A stretch of DNA of 64,000 bases. Source: Simmondsia chinensis. Taxonomy: Eukaryota; Streptophyta; Magnoliopsida; Caryophyllales; Simmondsiaceae. This document shows, piece by piece, positions 45,815 to 58,019 of this stretch (positions are counted from its first letter, which is position 1; each line of letters starts with the position of its first letter). The DNA lies in assembly GCA_018398585.1 (NCBI GenBank), contig JAGTTD010000013.1:7536492-7600491 (forward strand), in the 5' to 3' direction. Under the pieces are notes generated by a model, which saw only the letters and a program-made list of their open reading frames with translations, had not been told where the DNA came from and searched no databases. A program made the position numbers and the translations under genes.

Positions 45815-47332
45815 CAAGCATGGCCTAAATATACACCACCTAAGTATTTAATCTGAGTAATGAATACTAAAGCAGAGATAAGTGATTTTTATTATTAAGT
45901 AATTTTATTTTATAAATTCATTATTTTAATTATTAATTATATTTATAATTACTATTATACACATACATATATTTATGTAAAAAAAATTATAATAGTCAGG
46001 GTGGACTGAAGTCTAGCACAGATCCGGGAGTGTCTAGGGGTGGGTATCCAGTTTTGCATATTTTTCTACTTAGTTATAAAATAATTTTTTTATCTTTCTA
46101 TTTATACGTAAAAAAAGATATAAAAAGATCTTTTCTGCCAACCAAACAGAAATCCTACAGCCAAAAAGAGCTTTATATAGTTTTAAGCTGTTAAAATTAA
46201 CCAATCACAATTTAGGTGAGACAAGTTTTAGGGGAACAAAAAATAGCTTTTGTGTAGACCCTCGATGTTTTATGAGCTTCCTCTAGAAAAGAGGCCAAAA
46301 ATATCTAGTTTTATAGAAAATCACATAAAATAAATAGTTATTTTTAGCGGGAGATATTAATACTAGAGAATGTTTTGCTATTGTCTAAGCATTTATATTG
46401 TAAAAGACTAAATTATTCGTCATTAAAGAAGGGTTAATTGATATTGTTTTAATTGAATGATAGTTTTGTCTTTCACAATTTAAATGTCTTGAAAATAATA
46501 AAATTAGCTTTGAGATTAATATTTCTCATTTAAAAATAGATCATGTCATAAAATATAAAGTTCCTATTTGAAGCATAAATTTGGGGTTAAGACTAGAATT
46601 GGAGTTCATACTTCCGATTCTTTTGTTTTATTCATTGTTAGAATTAGAATTACAGTTTTATTACTTAGTTTCGTAGAATTGGGTTTTAACTGAAATGATA
46701 CATTTCAATTCCTAGGGGGTGGGGGAAAGAATTATAATTCCATATTAATTCTATTTATTTAAAACCTAAAATGGTCAAACTCAAATAATCTCAAACTCAA
46801 GATGACTTGAAACAGAAGTAACCAAGCAAACACCCAAATTAATAGACCCAACATCTAAGATGAGTCAAACTTGTAATGATTCTACCCAGCTCGAGTTTGA
46901 CTTAACAAGACCCAACCAAGCTAATTGAAAACCCGCAATAGTCGAACCTAATTGCCCCAAAACCTAGAGATGACTTAAACCCAATCCGTGCCAACCCGAA
47001 TCATAGAATGAACTCATGTAATTAACCAAAAACCGTATACAACATGATATAATTCAACCCAACTAAAACCCTATTTGAATTGACCCGAAATTCAAAATGA
47101 CTCAAATCTACAACATTAGTTGATCCAAAATGATCCTATCCACCCTGACCATTGTTCACCTAAAATCCATAATAATCTAATTCAATTGACTCCAAATTAG
47201 GACAATTATTTTTTTAAAATTACAATTCCAACTCATAATTCTTTAGATGAGCCAACCAATATAATTTCAATTTCATACTAATTCCAACTCATCAAAATTA
47301 AAGTTGCAATTACACCCCTTATTTTAATTTCA
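45815..47332. other. AT-rich intergenic DNA upstream of the ERF gene
   Basis: 46560-47330 is bounded by loosely inverted 'ttggaatta/taattccaa' blocks and may be an old foldback. 46050-46150 shares a relic with 40745-40850. No gene seen. Confidence 0.35.
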
Positions 47333-47564
47333 GGGTACCAACACGCAAGCACCGAATTCCATTAGAACTCCGAAGTTAAACGTGCTTGGGCGAGAGTAGT
47401 ACTAAAATTAGTGACCTCCTGTGAAGTCTTCGTGTTGTTCCTTTCAGGTTGAGGGTTCTCGGAACCAGCCTATCTTCAGGGTAGCACCCTAAAAGAGGAA
47501 GACTACGTACATCCACCCTCCAGACCCTACTTAGTCGCGAGCCCTTAGGCACTGAAAATGTTGC
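47333..47564 (+). mobile_element. 5S-rRNA-headed SINE, copy 2, upstream of the ERF gene
   Basis: 47333-47440 aligns with 5S rRNA (AGAACTCCGAAGTTAAACGT, GTGCTTGGGCGAGAGTAGTA, GTGACCTCCTGTGAAGTC). 47443-47564 is the same RTE/Au tail as in copy 1 ('ttctcggaaccag', 'gactacgtacatccaccc', 'gcgagcccttaggcact', then 'atgttgc'). The A-box is at 47373-47389 and the C-box at 47411-47430. The head-to-tail junction (caggttgagggttctc) matches copy 1 (caggttgggagttctc). No clear target duplication was found. It ends 114 bp before the TATA box of the ERF gene, on the same strand. Confidence 0.87.
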
Positions 47565-47677
47565 TTTTTAAATAAAATCTTATATTATTTTTTTAAGCAA
47601 GCTAAACCAAAGATTATCCTCTATGGCCACTCCCTAATTCCCCATTTTACCCTCACTCACTCCCTTAACCACCTTCC

Positions 47678-47685
47678 TATATAAA
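47678..47685 (+). promoter_or_regulatory. TATA box of the ERF gene
   Basis: TATATAAA, 93 bases before the ATG, within a C-rich leader typical of plant promoters. Confidence 0.7.
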
Positions 47686-47770
47686 CCAAAGTTCCCCTTC
47701 TTCACACTACAACTCAACTCCACACAATCCAAATCAGACACACCCAATCAACCAAAACCCTCAACAAAAA

Positions 47771-48361
47771 ATGAATAATCACTCATACAATTCACCATCA
47801 TCACCTTCTTCTTCTTCATCTTCTTCTTCTCTCCCCTTCAACGAAAACGACTCCCAAGAAATGCTCCTCTTCCACCTCCTCTCCACCGCCACCACCACCC
47901 CCAAGGAAGAAGAAGTCACCTCCACCGTCCCCCAATCTCCGGCCACCCCCCACTTCAAATCCTTCCGGGGTGTACGCCGTCGTCCCTGGGGGAAGTTCGC
48001 AGCCGAGATAAGGGACTCAACCCGAAACGGCGTCAGAGTATGGCTGGGCACGTTCGACACGGCGGAAGCAGCTGCGCTCGCGTACGACCAGGCGGCGCTG
48101 GCGATGCGGGGGGCGGCAGCGGTGCTGAATTTTCCGGCGGAGAGGGTGAGAGAGACGCTAAGTGAGATGGGGTTTGGTTGTGGAGAGTGGTGGAGAGGTT
48201 CCCCTGTTTTGGTGTTAAAGGAAAGGCATTCATTGAGGAAGAGCAGATCAAGTGTAAATATGAAGAAGAAGAAGAAAGAGGGTAAAATTGAGAATGTTTT
48301 AGTGTTGGAAGATTTGGGGAGTGATTATTTGGAGGAGCTTTTGTGTTGTAGTGATCATTAA
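47771..48361 (+). CDS. AP2/ERF transcription factor, ERF group IX (ERF1/ORA59-like)
   Basis: A single-exon protein of 196 residues. Order: a Ser-rich N-terminus (residues 7-20); a group-IX-type motif [17 protein letters not shown] (21-37); one AP2/ERF domain (about 65-122) with [17 protein letters not shown] and [16 protein letters not shown], the ERF-type Ala and Asp positions; PAERVRETL; a [13 protein letters not shown] block (144-156) as in ERF1B relatives; a Lys run; and the C-terminal acidic motif [16 protein letters not shown] (177-191), a likely activation motif. Such nuclear proteins bind GCC-box promoters in ethylene, jasmonate and defence responses; the exact orthologue cannot be named from sequence alone. 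The start is the first ATG after the TATA box. Length fits the family and nothing is broken. It stands alone among transposable elements. Confidence 0.95.
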   Translation: MNNHSYNSPSSPSSSSSSSSLPFNENDSQEMLLFHLLSTATTTPKEEEVTSTVPQSPATPHFKSFRGVRRRPWGKFAAEIRDSTRNGVRVWLGTFDTAEAAALAYDQAALAMRGAAAVLNFPAERVRETLSEMGFGCGEWWRGSPVLVLKERHSLRKSRSSVNMKKKKKEGKIENVLVLEDLGSDYLEELLCCSDH

Positions 48362-50014
48362 TTTAGTTAATTTCATTGAGCGTTTGAGTTTATTTGAATT
48401 TTTTTTCTTATCTGAACTCTGTTATTGGTGAGACATTGCCCAAAATAATGCTCAAAAAATATTTCTAAAACTAATTTTTTAAGAATCTGATGACATCCAC
48501 GTTATTATTTTAAAAATTTCTATTCTTTTTTTTTTAAATTAAATTTTAGTGCACAATTTTTATTGATACATATTGAAAATTGTGTATTAAATGCTTGCCT
48601 TAGGCACGAATGTTATTTGGCTAAATAGTTTTCTTTTAATGTTAGTTTTGGAAATATATTATTTTAGTATTATTTCGGGCAATGGCTCATTTTTTGGTGT
48701 AATTTGTGGGATTTTTGTTTATTAATGTTGTACCTAATGTTGTTAGTGAATGTAGCTGAGCGGTGAGGAATATCTGGGGCCAAAGGTGCCATTAAGGTTT
48801 GATTTTCGCTAGTAGCAATTTTGTCTTTCTACCATACCAATGTAAAAAAAAAAAACAAAAAAAAATGTTGTATCAAATGGATTATTCAAGATTACAATAT
48901 GGAACAAAGGGAAAGGATGTGAAATTCATTTGATCAAGGGCAGTGCTATTATTTCCCTCAAATTATACCAATTATATTAATAGTTTGAGTTTGTTAAAAA
49001 TAAATAATTTAGTACTATGTTTTATACTAATGATCTTACACCACATTATTAGATCGGTAGTCTAGTATATGTAGGCTAGAGGGTTTGATCACTTGATATG
49101 TTGCACGTTTTTCGTTATAATTAATAGTTTCATGTTATTATCAGAAAAATGATTTGACTTTTAGGAGTCAATTTAGAGTTGGAAATGATTTTCTTTGGAC
49201 TAGAACTTCGTTATTTTGGAAGCGTGTTGCATGAGTTGCATGTCTTTTGTTTGTTTTGTCGTTCTTCTAATTTTTGCTTTTGGTTTTAAATTTTGATATT
49301 TTGGACTACGAGCAACAATTGGTTGCCTTTTTTAACCTTTGCAATTAGTCTTTCTACCTTAGTCGTAAAAGAAGTTATATAGCCAAATATGGAAACTAGA
49401 TAATTAAATCAAACAGATTAATTAATGACACAAAAAGGAAAATAAAATGGGCCATAAGACAAATCTCATCATGTGGCCCATGAGGCCTTCCATGTGTTAA
49501 GTACGACCCTCAATCTTGACTTCTACGTATCTTATAATAAAGTAAATTGGGTATTCGTGAATAAGAGTCACAGATCTCTGCCCTACATAGGCAAATTGAT
49601 CTACAGAATTATGAAAAACATAACTAGAACCAGTATTTCTCCCATTGTTATCAAGAAATCTAAGGTTTTATTTCAGTCTAAATAAGGTTTAAGATGAGGA
49701 GTTTTTCTTTATCTTTTTGTCATGATGATGGATATGGTTTCCATAGGCACTAAATCACAGTTTATTAAACAGCTCTAGCTTGTCCAATTTTCTCCACTTA
49801 TTTTCTGATTCCTATAAATTTACACTAATAGAATAATAATTTTGTACTCTAATATGTTCCCTTTGCAAATGCCTATTGGACTTGAAGTGCGAATAACGCA
49901 AACCAAATGTAATAGCGGTTGGAATCTGAACTAGTGACTTAGCCGTCAATGATACTCTCATACCATGCAAAATTTCATTGAGTTATAGACCCAGCCCACG
50001 GAGTTATATATATG
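48362..50014. other. Intergenic DNA downstream of the ERF gene
   Basis: AT-rich, with no recognisable gene or repeat; presumably holds the ERF 3' untranslated region in its first 100-200 bases. Confidence 0.5.
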
Positions 50015-50529
50015 TGTTAGGACATATTTCAAAACTTTTTTCCCTAATTGACTAGAGCGGGCGCCGTGAAAAATCAATTTAAAATTCTTAATTTCAAATC
50101 TAAATCCCTGACCTAATTAAACTATTTAATTAGATCTAAGCGTTACTCTAAAAGGTTCATAATATGACAAGCAAATATAATGAATAAAACAAATATAAAC
50201 ATATATAAACATAGTATGTCGAATAAACGAATTAAGGAAAGCACATTAAATATTAAATACTTAATTTGAACGTATGTAAAGTGTGAATCCAAACTCCTAC
50301 TTGAAGATCTGAAATTAAAAGAAGAGTATCTTGATACCTCAAGGCCTTCTTCGCAATGAACTCTTTTAGCACAGGAGTGTGGGCTCCCAAAATATTTAAT
50401 TTAAGTCCTTCTAATCTTTCGGAAAAATAAATTTTTAGAAAATTTATGCTAAATAATTATTTAAAAAATCCCTAAAACAATTTTAAAGTTTTCTTCGTGT
50501 GAGCCTAAAATCCATAAAATAAATAGTGC

Positions 50530-50634
50530 TTATATAAGCAAAAAAAGTTGCACCTGCTGATGTCACGGTGACGTCAGCAGGTATGCGTACTATACGTGTG
50601 CCAATCCTGTTGCTGACGTCTCTATGGCGTCAGC
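50530..50634 (-). promoter_or_regulatory. LTR promoter: TGACG palindromes plus TATA box
   Basis: 50553-50581 is a 29-base near-perfect palindrome centred on GTCACGGTGAC with TGACGTCA-like arms. 50612-50634 is a second inverted pair, GCTGACG...CGTCAGC. Such TGACG elements bind TGA-type bZIP factors in plants (as-1-like). On the minus strand they precede TATATAA (50536-50530) by about 16 bases. Function is inferred. Confidence 0.5.
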
Positions 50635-50792
50635 GTTGGGGGGTTTTTTTTTAAATAGAGGAGCGGCTGTTCGTGCCCGCATGGGCAGGACTGTATTGCT
50701 ATTTTACCTTCTTTATTGTTTTGTTTGTTAAAACAAGATACAATTTATCATATTAAAATATTCATCTCATGAATATTTATCTAGCATAAAAA

Positions 50793-51006
50793 CACTACAA
50801 CAAAACAGGGCAATTCTCGGCGCATAATTATCGGCGTTTATACAAATGTCGAGAAATCTCGGCGTTTAAATGCGTCGAGAAATCTCGGCGTTTAAATGCA
50901 TCAAGACAAAGCGTCGAAAATTCTCGGCGTTTTTAAACGACACAAAAAATATCGGTGCTTATAAGCGCCGAGATTCTCGGCGTTTATAAGCGCCGAGAAT
51001 CTCTCG
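50793..51006. repeat. CACTA terminal repeat and subterminal array, left end
   Basis: At least eight degenerate 'tctcggcg' units in both orientations, several paired as short palindromes (for example 50970-51000). Confidence 0.85.
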
Positions 51007-51009
51007 AGG

Positions 51010-51017
51010 TATAAATA
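51010..51017 (+). promoter_or_regulatory. TATA box of the CACTA TNP2 gene
   Basis: TATAAATA immediately inside the subterminal array, followed by a C-rich leader. Confidence 0.6.
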
Positions 51018-51035
51018 CCCCGAACAAACCCTTGC

Positions 51036-51335
51036 GCTCTCACCGTCGTCTCTCACCCTCACCTCCCGCAAACCCTAACCCTCGTCTCTCACCCTCACCA
51101 CCCGATTTCCAACCGCGTCGCCGCCGGCGTTCTCCTGTCACCGTCGCCGCCCGGGTTCGCCTCTCACCGTCGCGCCCGGCTTCGCCTCTCACTGTCGCGC
51201 CCGGCTTCGCCTCTCACCGTCGCCGCCCGGGTTCGCCTCTCACCTTCGCCGCTCGGCTTCGCCTCACCGTCGCCGCCCGGCTTCGCCTCTCACCGTCGCC
51301 TCCAGCGTTCGTCTCTCACCCTCACCTTCCGATTT
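51036..51335 (+). repeat. GC-rich minisatellite in the transposase leader
   Basis: About ten degenerate copies of a 24-28 base unit, 'ctcaccgtcgccgcccggcttcgc'. It lies in the presumed 5' leader. The reading frame through it is a repeat artefact. A likely 5' leader intron follows (GT at 51361, AG at 51911-51912). Confidence 0.75.
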
Positions 51336-51945
51336 CACAGTTGCTCTTGCTTTGCTGTTAGTATGTGATGTCCTTGCCCTAGTTTCGGTTTTTATTTTTA
51401 TTGGACTGCTTATTCTTCTACAAGTGTTATATCATTTGAGTTGGTTGAAGTAGTTTTATTATAGTTTTGTATTATCGCCGTTTCACACTTTCCCCTGCTT
51501 CATGCGCATCCTTAATGCTATGGTTCGAATGATTCTATCGTTGCATCTCATCATTTCAATTGATTAATACAAAAAATTATTATTTTGATGAAATTCTTGT
51601 GTTACTGTGTTTGATTGATGTTTAAAATTATGTGTTGGTGGCGCTTGTGAGTTCAATTTGTTAATGTCAGGGAGATTAGATATCGATTTCATAATGTTTA
51701 AATTTGGAAAAATAAAACTTTGTTGCTGTATCCCTTGTTTAGATGGATCCTTCATATTAGAGGATTAAAATTGATTATAAAGAACTCATGTATCTTACTT
51801 TAATTTCTAACTTCTCCTAAGTCCCATTAATTATTTATTTTTGTATTTGTATATATTTTGATTGGTTGATTAAATATTTGTCTTATGAACTCTATCTTTT
51901 TTTAATTTTTAGGTAATTTGATTGCACTACTTAATATTTAGAGAT

Positions 51946-54900
51946 ATGGATACGAGTTGGATCACGCAACCAAGGATTAGTCAAGCTTATATTGATGGTG
52001 TCATTGAATTCATTAAGTTGGCTAAAGAAAACCTTATAGAAGGAAAAACTCGATGTCCATGTAATAAATGCAAAGTAGCCAAATGGTTCTCATTAGAAGA
52101 TGTGGAATATCATATCCTTTTTAAGGGTTTTTGGCCAAAGTATAAGAAATGGATTTTTCATGGAAAAGAAGATATTGTTCAACAATTGAGATGCAATAGT
52201 CAAACATCTACCAATAATAATGAGGGAAGGGCCATAGGGCGAGATGATATTGGTGGATTACTACGAGAAAGTATCGGAGTTGATATTCCTCCCTCCACAA
52301 GTTAACCCCATTTGTCTGATGAACATGATTGGTCGGACCAAGTTCCTCTTGAACAACCCAACCAATCTCCTGAGGAGAAAGCCAAGTATAAGAAGATATT
52401 GGAAGCTTCTAATGAAGAACTATATCCAGGCTGTAGCGCATTCTCCAAATTGTCATTTCTTTTGCACTTGTTTCACTTGAAATGTATGCATAGTTGGTCT
52501 GCTGAGTCCTTCACGATGTTGCTAAGACTTCTTGTTGATGCATTTCCCCAAATTATGGTACTTCCATCATCTTATTATGAAGCTCAGAAAATGATCAATG
52601 AGTTGGGTCTTGGATATGAAAAGATTTATGCTTGTCCAAATAATTGTATGTTGTATTGGGGTGAAATGTCTGAAAAAGAGAGTTGTCATACATGCGGTAC
52701 CTCAAGATGGAAGACAGTTAAGGGTAAGGAAGATGACAGTTGTAGTGATGAAACTATGTCAACCAAGAAAGGAGAGCCCGCTAAGGTTATGCGGTATTTT
52801 TTCTTGATTTCAAGGCTCAAAAGATTATACATGTCATCTAAAATAGCCGAAGATATGAGATAGCATGAGATAGACCGTTTGAAGGATGGGAAATTAAGGC
52901 ATCCTGCAGATGGCTTAGCTTGGAGGGCATTTGATGCTCGGTATCCGGAGTTTTCTTTAGATCCTCGTAGTGTTAGGCTTGGTCTTGCTAGTGACGGCTT
53001 CAATCCGTACCGTCTTATGAATACTACTTATAGTACATGGCCAGTGGTGTTGATCCCGTACAACTTGCCCCCATGGCTATGTATGAAGCAATCGTCATTC
53101 ATTCTTTCTTCGATTATTCCTGGGAAATCGGACCCTGGACTTGACATTGATGTGTACCTACAACCATTGCTGCATGAGTTGAAATTGTTATGGGAAGGTA
53201 TTGATGCATATGATGCCTATAGTGGACAAAACTTTAGGATGCAAGGGGCTATAATGTGGACTATCAATGACTTTCCTGCATATGCTATGTTGTCTGGTTG
53301 GAGTACAAAGGGCTACACAGCTTGTCCTTATTGCACTGAACATACACATTCTTATAAGTTTGGGGGCAAGATTTGTTATAATGGACACCGTAAATGGTTA
53401 CCTAATAATCACCCTTTTCGATCTCAGAGTCAATTGTTTGATGGGACAACGGAGTATGCTTGTGCTCCTACTCCGGCATCAGGGACTGATATCTTGAAAG
53501 AACAAGAACAAGTTCGTTACAAGTACGAAAAAACCCAAAAGACTAGTAAGAAGAAAAGAGAAAGGCACCACATAGACAGTTCAATAGAAAGAGTGGACAA
53601 TGAGGAAGTGCTTTAGAAGAAAAAAAGCATATTTTTTGACTTGCCATATTGGGAGTACAATCTCCTTCGACATAATCTAGATGTCAAGCACATAGAGAAA
53701 AATGTGTGTGATAATATTCTGGGGAGGCTGTTACATATGGAGAGAAAGACTAGAAATGATGAAAAGGCAAGACGGGCCTTGAAGAAAGGAACATAAAGCC
53801 ACATCTTTGGCTACAACCTCGTCCTAATAGAGATCCGTACATGCCTCCAGCTTCTTACTATATGTCTTCAAATGATAAAGAACGGTTTCTAAGAGTTCTA
53901 TAGAAACTTAGGGTCCCAGATGGATATGGATCTAACATCTCCAGATGTGTGAAGTTGAAACAAAGAAAACTCTTAAACCTTAAGAGTCATGACAACCATG
54001 TTCTTATGCAAGATATTCTTCCTGTAGCTTTACGAGCATCCAATGCCACACAAGTCATTGAGTTGCTTTCAGACTTGTCTTCCTTTTTTAAATACTTGTG
54101 TTCTACGACCCTCGACCCAAATATGCTCGATCTTCAACAATCGAACATTATTCTTACACTTTGTGAGATGGAGATGGAATTTCTACCTACATTTTTCACA
54201 GTCATGGTTCATCTACTAATTCATTTAGTAGAGGAGGCTAAGCTTGGTGGGCCTGTTCACTATAGATGGATGTATCCGATTGAAAGGTTAGCCAATAATG
54301 CTTCATTTACTTTTATCTCTCATATTTGGCATCCAGTAATTGATCTCACGTGTTGTTTATATTTATGTAATAAAGGTATTTGTCCCATTTGAAAGCATAC
54401 GTAAGTAACCAGGCGCGGCCAGAAAGGTCCATTTCTGAAGGCTAAATCATGGAGGAGACTATTACATTTTGTTCTAGATACTTAGAAGGTGCTACGACCA
54501 TTTTTAATAGACCCAAAAGAAATGATGATAATGGTTCAAGTATGGGTAAATACTTGTTAAAGTCTGAGGGTCGTGCAATTGGAAAAGAGAAAATTGTTCG
54601 CCTTGATATGAGAAGTAAGGAACAAGCGCATCGTTATGTGCTACTTCAGCTAGATGAAATCAAGGAACTTCGTGAGTAAGTGTTAATAGAAGCAACTTTG
54701 TCAATATTAACTATTTTTGTTCAACCTGCTAATAATTTCCTTATTATAGTGAATTTTTAAGTGAAAAACGACGAGCATATTTCCATAGAGGTCGATCTAA
54801 TGCACCATTAGAAAATCAGTGGATTGTTGAAGAGTTTTCTGAGCGGCTTCAAAACCAGGTTAGTATATTTTATTCGATGGTGAAGTTGATATTATATATT

Positions 54901-55417
54901 CACCATTAATTTTGATACTACCTTTTATTCTATTAAGGTGCACAAAATTGATGCAACTACCGAAGAAGGCCGATTGAGAAGGGCTTTAGCTGGTGGGCTA
55001 AATCAGTATGCTAAAAGAATGAAGGGCTTTGTCCTTAATGGATACAAGTTTCATACAGAAGATCGTGAACGCTATATGAGGACACAAAATTCTGGGGTCA
55101 TGGTCGTAGCTGATGGACAAGTTTACTATAGCAAATTGACAGACATATATGAACTAGACTATTATGGGAGTTGTAAAGTTGTCATTTTTCATTGTGATTG
55201 GGTAGATATAAATAGGGGCTTAAGAACATTTAGAAATGATGGTGCTTGTGTGAACTTCTCTAAGTTGATGCATACGGGTCGATTGTTGAAAGATGATCTA
55301 TTTGTCATCTCATCTCAAGCAAAGCAAGTTTTCTATATTCAAGATGAGATGCAAAAGGGATGGTATCATGTCATTAAGACTAAACCTAGGGACTTGTATG
55401 ATCTAGGCGAGATTTGA
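51946..55417 (+). pseudogene. TNP2-like CACTA transposase gene with nonsense mutations
   Basis: The start MDTSWITQPRIS opens a transposase-associated domain with an intact CPCNKC. The TNP2 core follows (YPGCSAFSKLSFLLHLFHLK; LGLASDGFNPYR; FPAYAMLSGW; the RHNLDVKHIEKNVCDNILG type block), then HYRWMYPIER and DUF4216 up to 55417. Introns with GT-AG borders and frame-keeping joins: 54287-54375, 54676-54749 and 54859-54937. Breaks: TAA 52303, TAG 52861 (for Trp), TAG 53614 (for a likely Trp), TAG 53901, TAA 54443 (for a likely Tyr), and one frameshift near 53785. The transposase is otherwise full length. In CACTA elements it catalyses excision by binding the terminal repeats with the second protein. 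Confidence 0.9.
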
Positions 55418-55448
55418 TCTTTGTTTTTTTAGAGTTGTGAAATAATGT

Positions 55449-55607
55449 TACGTGTTGTTTCATTTTGTCCATGTATGTTAGTTTTCTTTTGTACGTGTTG
55501 TTTCATTTTGTCCATGTATGTTAGTTTTCTTTTGTATGTGTTGTTTTATTTTGTCCATGTATGTTAGTTTTCTTTTGTACATGTTGTTTCATTTTGTCCA
55601 TGATCTT
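55449..55607. repeat. 43-bp tandem repeat, about 3.7 copies
   Basis: Units start at 55449, 55492, 55535 and 55578 ('tacgtgttgtttcattttg'). It lies between the two transposon genes, in the TNP2 3' region or the promoter of the second gene. Confidence 0.85.
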
Positions 55608-55720
55608 TGTTTCATTATTGATGGATTATTTTATGGAACATATTTGCTTCTCATTTTATTTTTGTACGTTCTATTATACATCTACTAATTCTTTTGTTTT
55701 TGGAAAAGCATGGATTCACA

Positions 55721-57694
55721 ATGAGGAGGTTTTTTAGAAGTGGCAAATCAGTGCAGTCCTCAACAGCAACACCGAAAAATGAAGGAGGTGATGACAGTCG
55801 GCCAAGACCGTCAACATCTGAAGCAGAGGGACCAGTCAGGGAAGCTGGTGTTTGGTCCACTGACGTGCCATTTGATGAGAGGGAGCTACTTCAACTTATC
55901 GGTAAATGTTTTCAATTTTATAGCATTAATTATGGTAATAATTTTCCAATCAATTAGAAAAGTAATGGTATATCTTAATCGTTAATAGATGGCCAAGGTA
56001 ACTTGAGTACCTTAAGGACGATACCAGTTAAGGAAGTATGGCATCTTCCTGAAGGTGTAAGAATTATTGTGCGGTTCAATGACCTACGCCAACCAATTAG
56101 AAAGGGTGGCGATTTGTTGATCCGGTTTATTGGAGAGGTTGCAAAAACGGGACGGTTTTGTCCGCTCAGAGTAAGGGATTGGCGTACAATGAATAACCAA
56201 TACAAAGCAGAAGCTATTGAGGTTATCCGAGTAAGTATTATTTATGTCTGAAGTTTACTTTATATATACAATATAATATGTATATCTGAAGTTTTTGAAC
56301 TTTATCATTGTATTAATTAAGGTTTTATTCCTTTGCCTTTTTGTGACATTATTGTTGGATTTTATGTTTTAGGGGAAATTTTCAATGCCCAGTGATGTAT
56401 TGATTGATAAATCAATACTACAGCATCTTGGCAAGATGTGGAGGGGTTATAAGACGAGCTTGAAAGCGCAATATTGCCAAAGGAACAAAACTGAGGCCGA
56501 AGTTATTGCAATAGTGCCACAAGGAGTTAATCGTGACCAATGGATAACTTTGGTACAGTTTTGGTTTTCTCCACAAGGCAAGGTAAAACAATTTCTTTTT
56601 AAGTAATTTTTGATTGGTCAAAAAGGGGGAAGCAGATTAATATTGATTATGAATGTAAAGTTTTTCTTGGATTGATGTTGATTTCCAATATCAGGAGAAG
56701 AGTAAATGCGGCAAAGAAGCACGTGCCAAGCAGAATCAGTTTCACACGACTGGTTCAACAAGTTATGCCAATAAAAGAGAGAGTTTTGTAAGGACTTAAG
56801 TATATGTTTAGTGTATTATTACTATCTACCTGTTAAATTAGTTAAGACTTATGTTGACGTGTTGATTGTAGGAAATTAATAAAGGGAGGAAGCCCACGAG
56901 TATAGAGTTTTACCAAGAAACTCATACCAGAAAAAGTGGTGGCTTTTTTTAGAACACGGTTTCACAAGAATTTATGGTGGGTTTTATTATTATCTCACAT
57001 TTCTTTTAATTTAAATGTATTTAATGTCTTTTTCTGTTCTTTGTAGGATACAGCCAGAGAAATAGTTGAGGCTCGACTTGGATCTTCTTCCAGACCTCGA
57101 TCAGAAATAGAGGGGGAAGTATTTGCAGAGCTAATGTATGAACAGGAAAATCCGGGCTATCGAGCGGTAGGCTATGGATTTGGCGTGAAGAGGAGTGATA
57201 TATACAGAGTCAGGAGTGAACTAAAGAAAAAGGGACTCGACCGTACCGGTGATCATGTCGAATTACAAAATATGAAAATAGAATTAGCCAATGTAAAGCA
57301 GCAAATGAGAAGGCTCCTATCCATCTATGATGTTGTTTCTTCTGGCCAAGCATCATATAAAATGATAGCAGAAGGTCGAGCAATTATTACTGCGGTTACT
57401 GATCCGGTAAGATAATCTATTTAATTTGTATTTGTTTGTACTATAATGCAAATAATCGCCTTTCTAATCCTTTGTAAATAATGAAATTGATGATGTGAAT
57501 GATTGAGACAAAAGGTGGTATTGGGGTTGGTACTTTTGGGGAACTATATAAATTTACCATGTGAAGCAAAATTTTGGATCAGATATACTAAATCTATTGT
57601 GTTGTCTATACAGGGTAGAGATGAATCGGGATCAAGTGACGGTGAACCCCCAAATTTTTTTGCATCTCCAAGCACGCCAAGCTCATTTGGTTGA
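55721..57694 (+). pseudogene. Second CACTA gene (TNPA-like / Transposase_24), one nonsense mutation
   Basis: Exons join in frame over GT-AG introns 55902-55988, 56231-56372, 56583-56694, 56788-56871, 56977-57046 and 57407-57613. The protein has a Ser/Gly-rich start, then the Ptta/En-Spm region with VKEVWHLPEGVRIIVRFND, an LCPL-like FCPLRVRDW and MPSDVLIDKSILQHLGKMWR, then FYQETHTRKSGGF, and a C-terminal coiled coil (LQNMKIELANVKQQMRRLL). A TAG at 56950-56952 stops it after GGFF; otherwise the gene is complete to the TGA at 57692. The start was chosen at 55721; an upstream in-frame start at 55694 is possible. In relatives this protein binds the subterminal repeats. CDS structure is inferred, not experimentally known. 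Confidence 0.85.
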
Positions 57695-58019
57695 TTGATA
57701 TATTTGTGAAGAATGTACTTGACTAAGTTAGCATTGTATATATATATATTTTTTTTGTTATTAGATTAATAGATTAATTATGTGGATATTTGGAGTGGAA
57801 AAAATCTCAAATTTTGTCTTGAACTATCGAAGTACATTGACAATGATGTAATATTTTGATTGTCAAATTCAGAATCTTATGAAAAATTTATCAGTTTAGT
57901 TGATAATTTTTTATTAAGTAATTTTGTATATACATATATATATATGTGTGTGTGTGTGTGGAAAATATGCACAAATAAATAGACAAAAGGTCTATGCTAA
58001 GAAGTAAAAGTAGGGTATT

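Noticed and set aside
47333..47564. A Cassandra-type TRIM (which carries 5S sequence in its LTRs)
   Set aside because: No TG...CA-bounded direct repeats, primer-binding site or second 5S copy nearby, and the 5S part is joined to an RTE/Au tail.
51032..51361. 109-codon Ser/Pro-rich frame
   Set aside because: It translates the 24-28 bp minisatellite in the CACTA leader.
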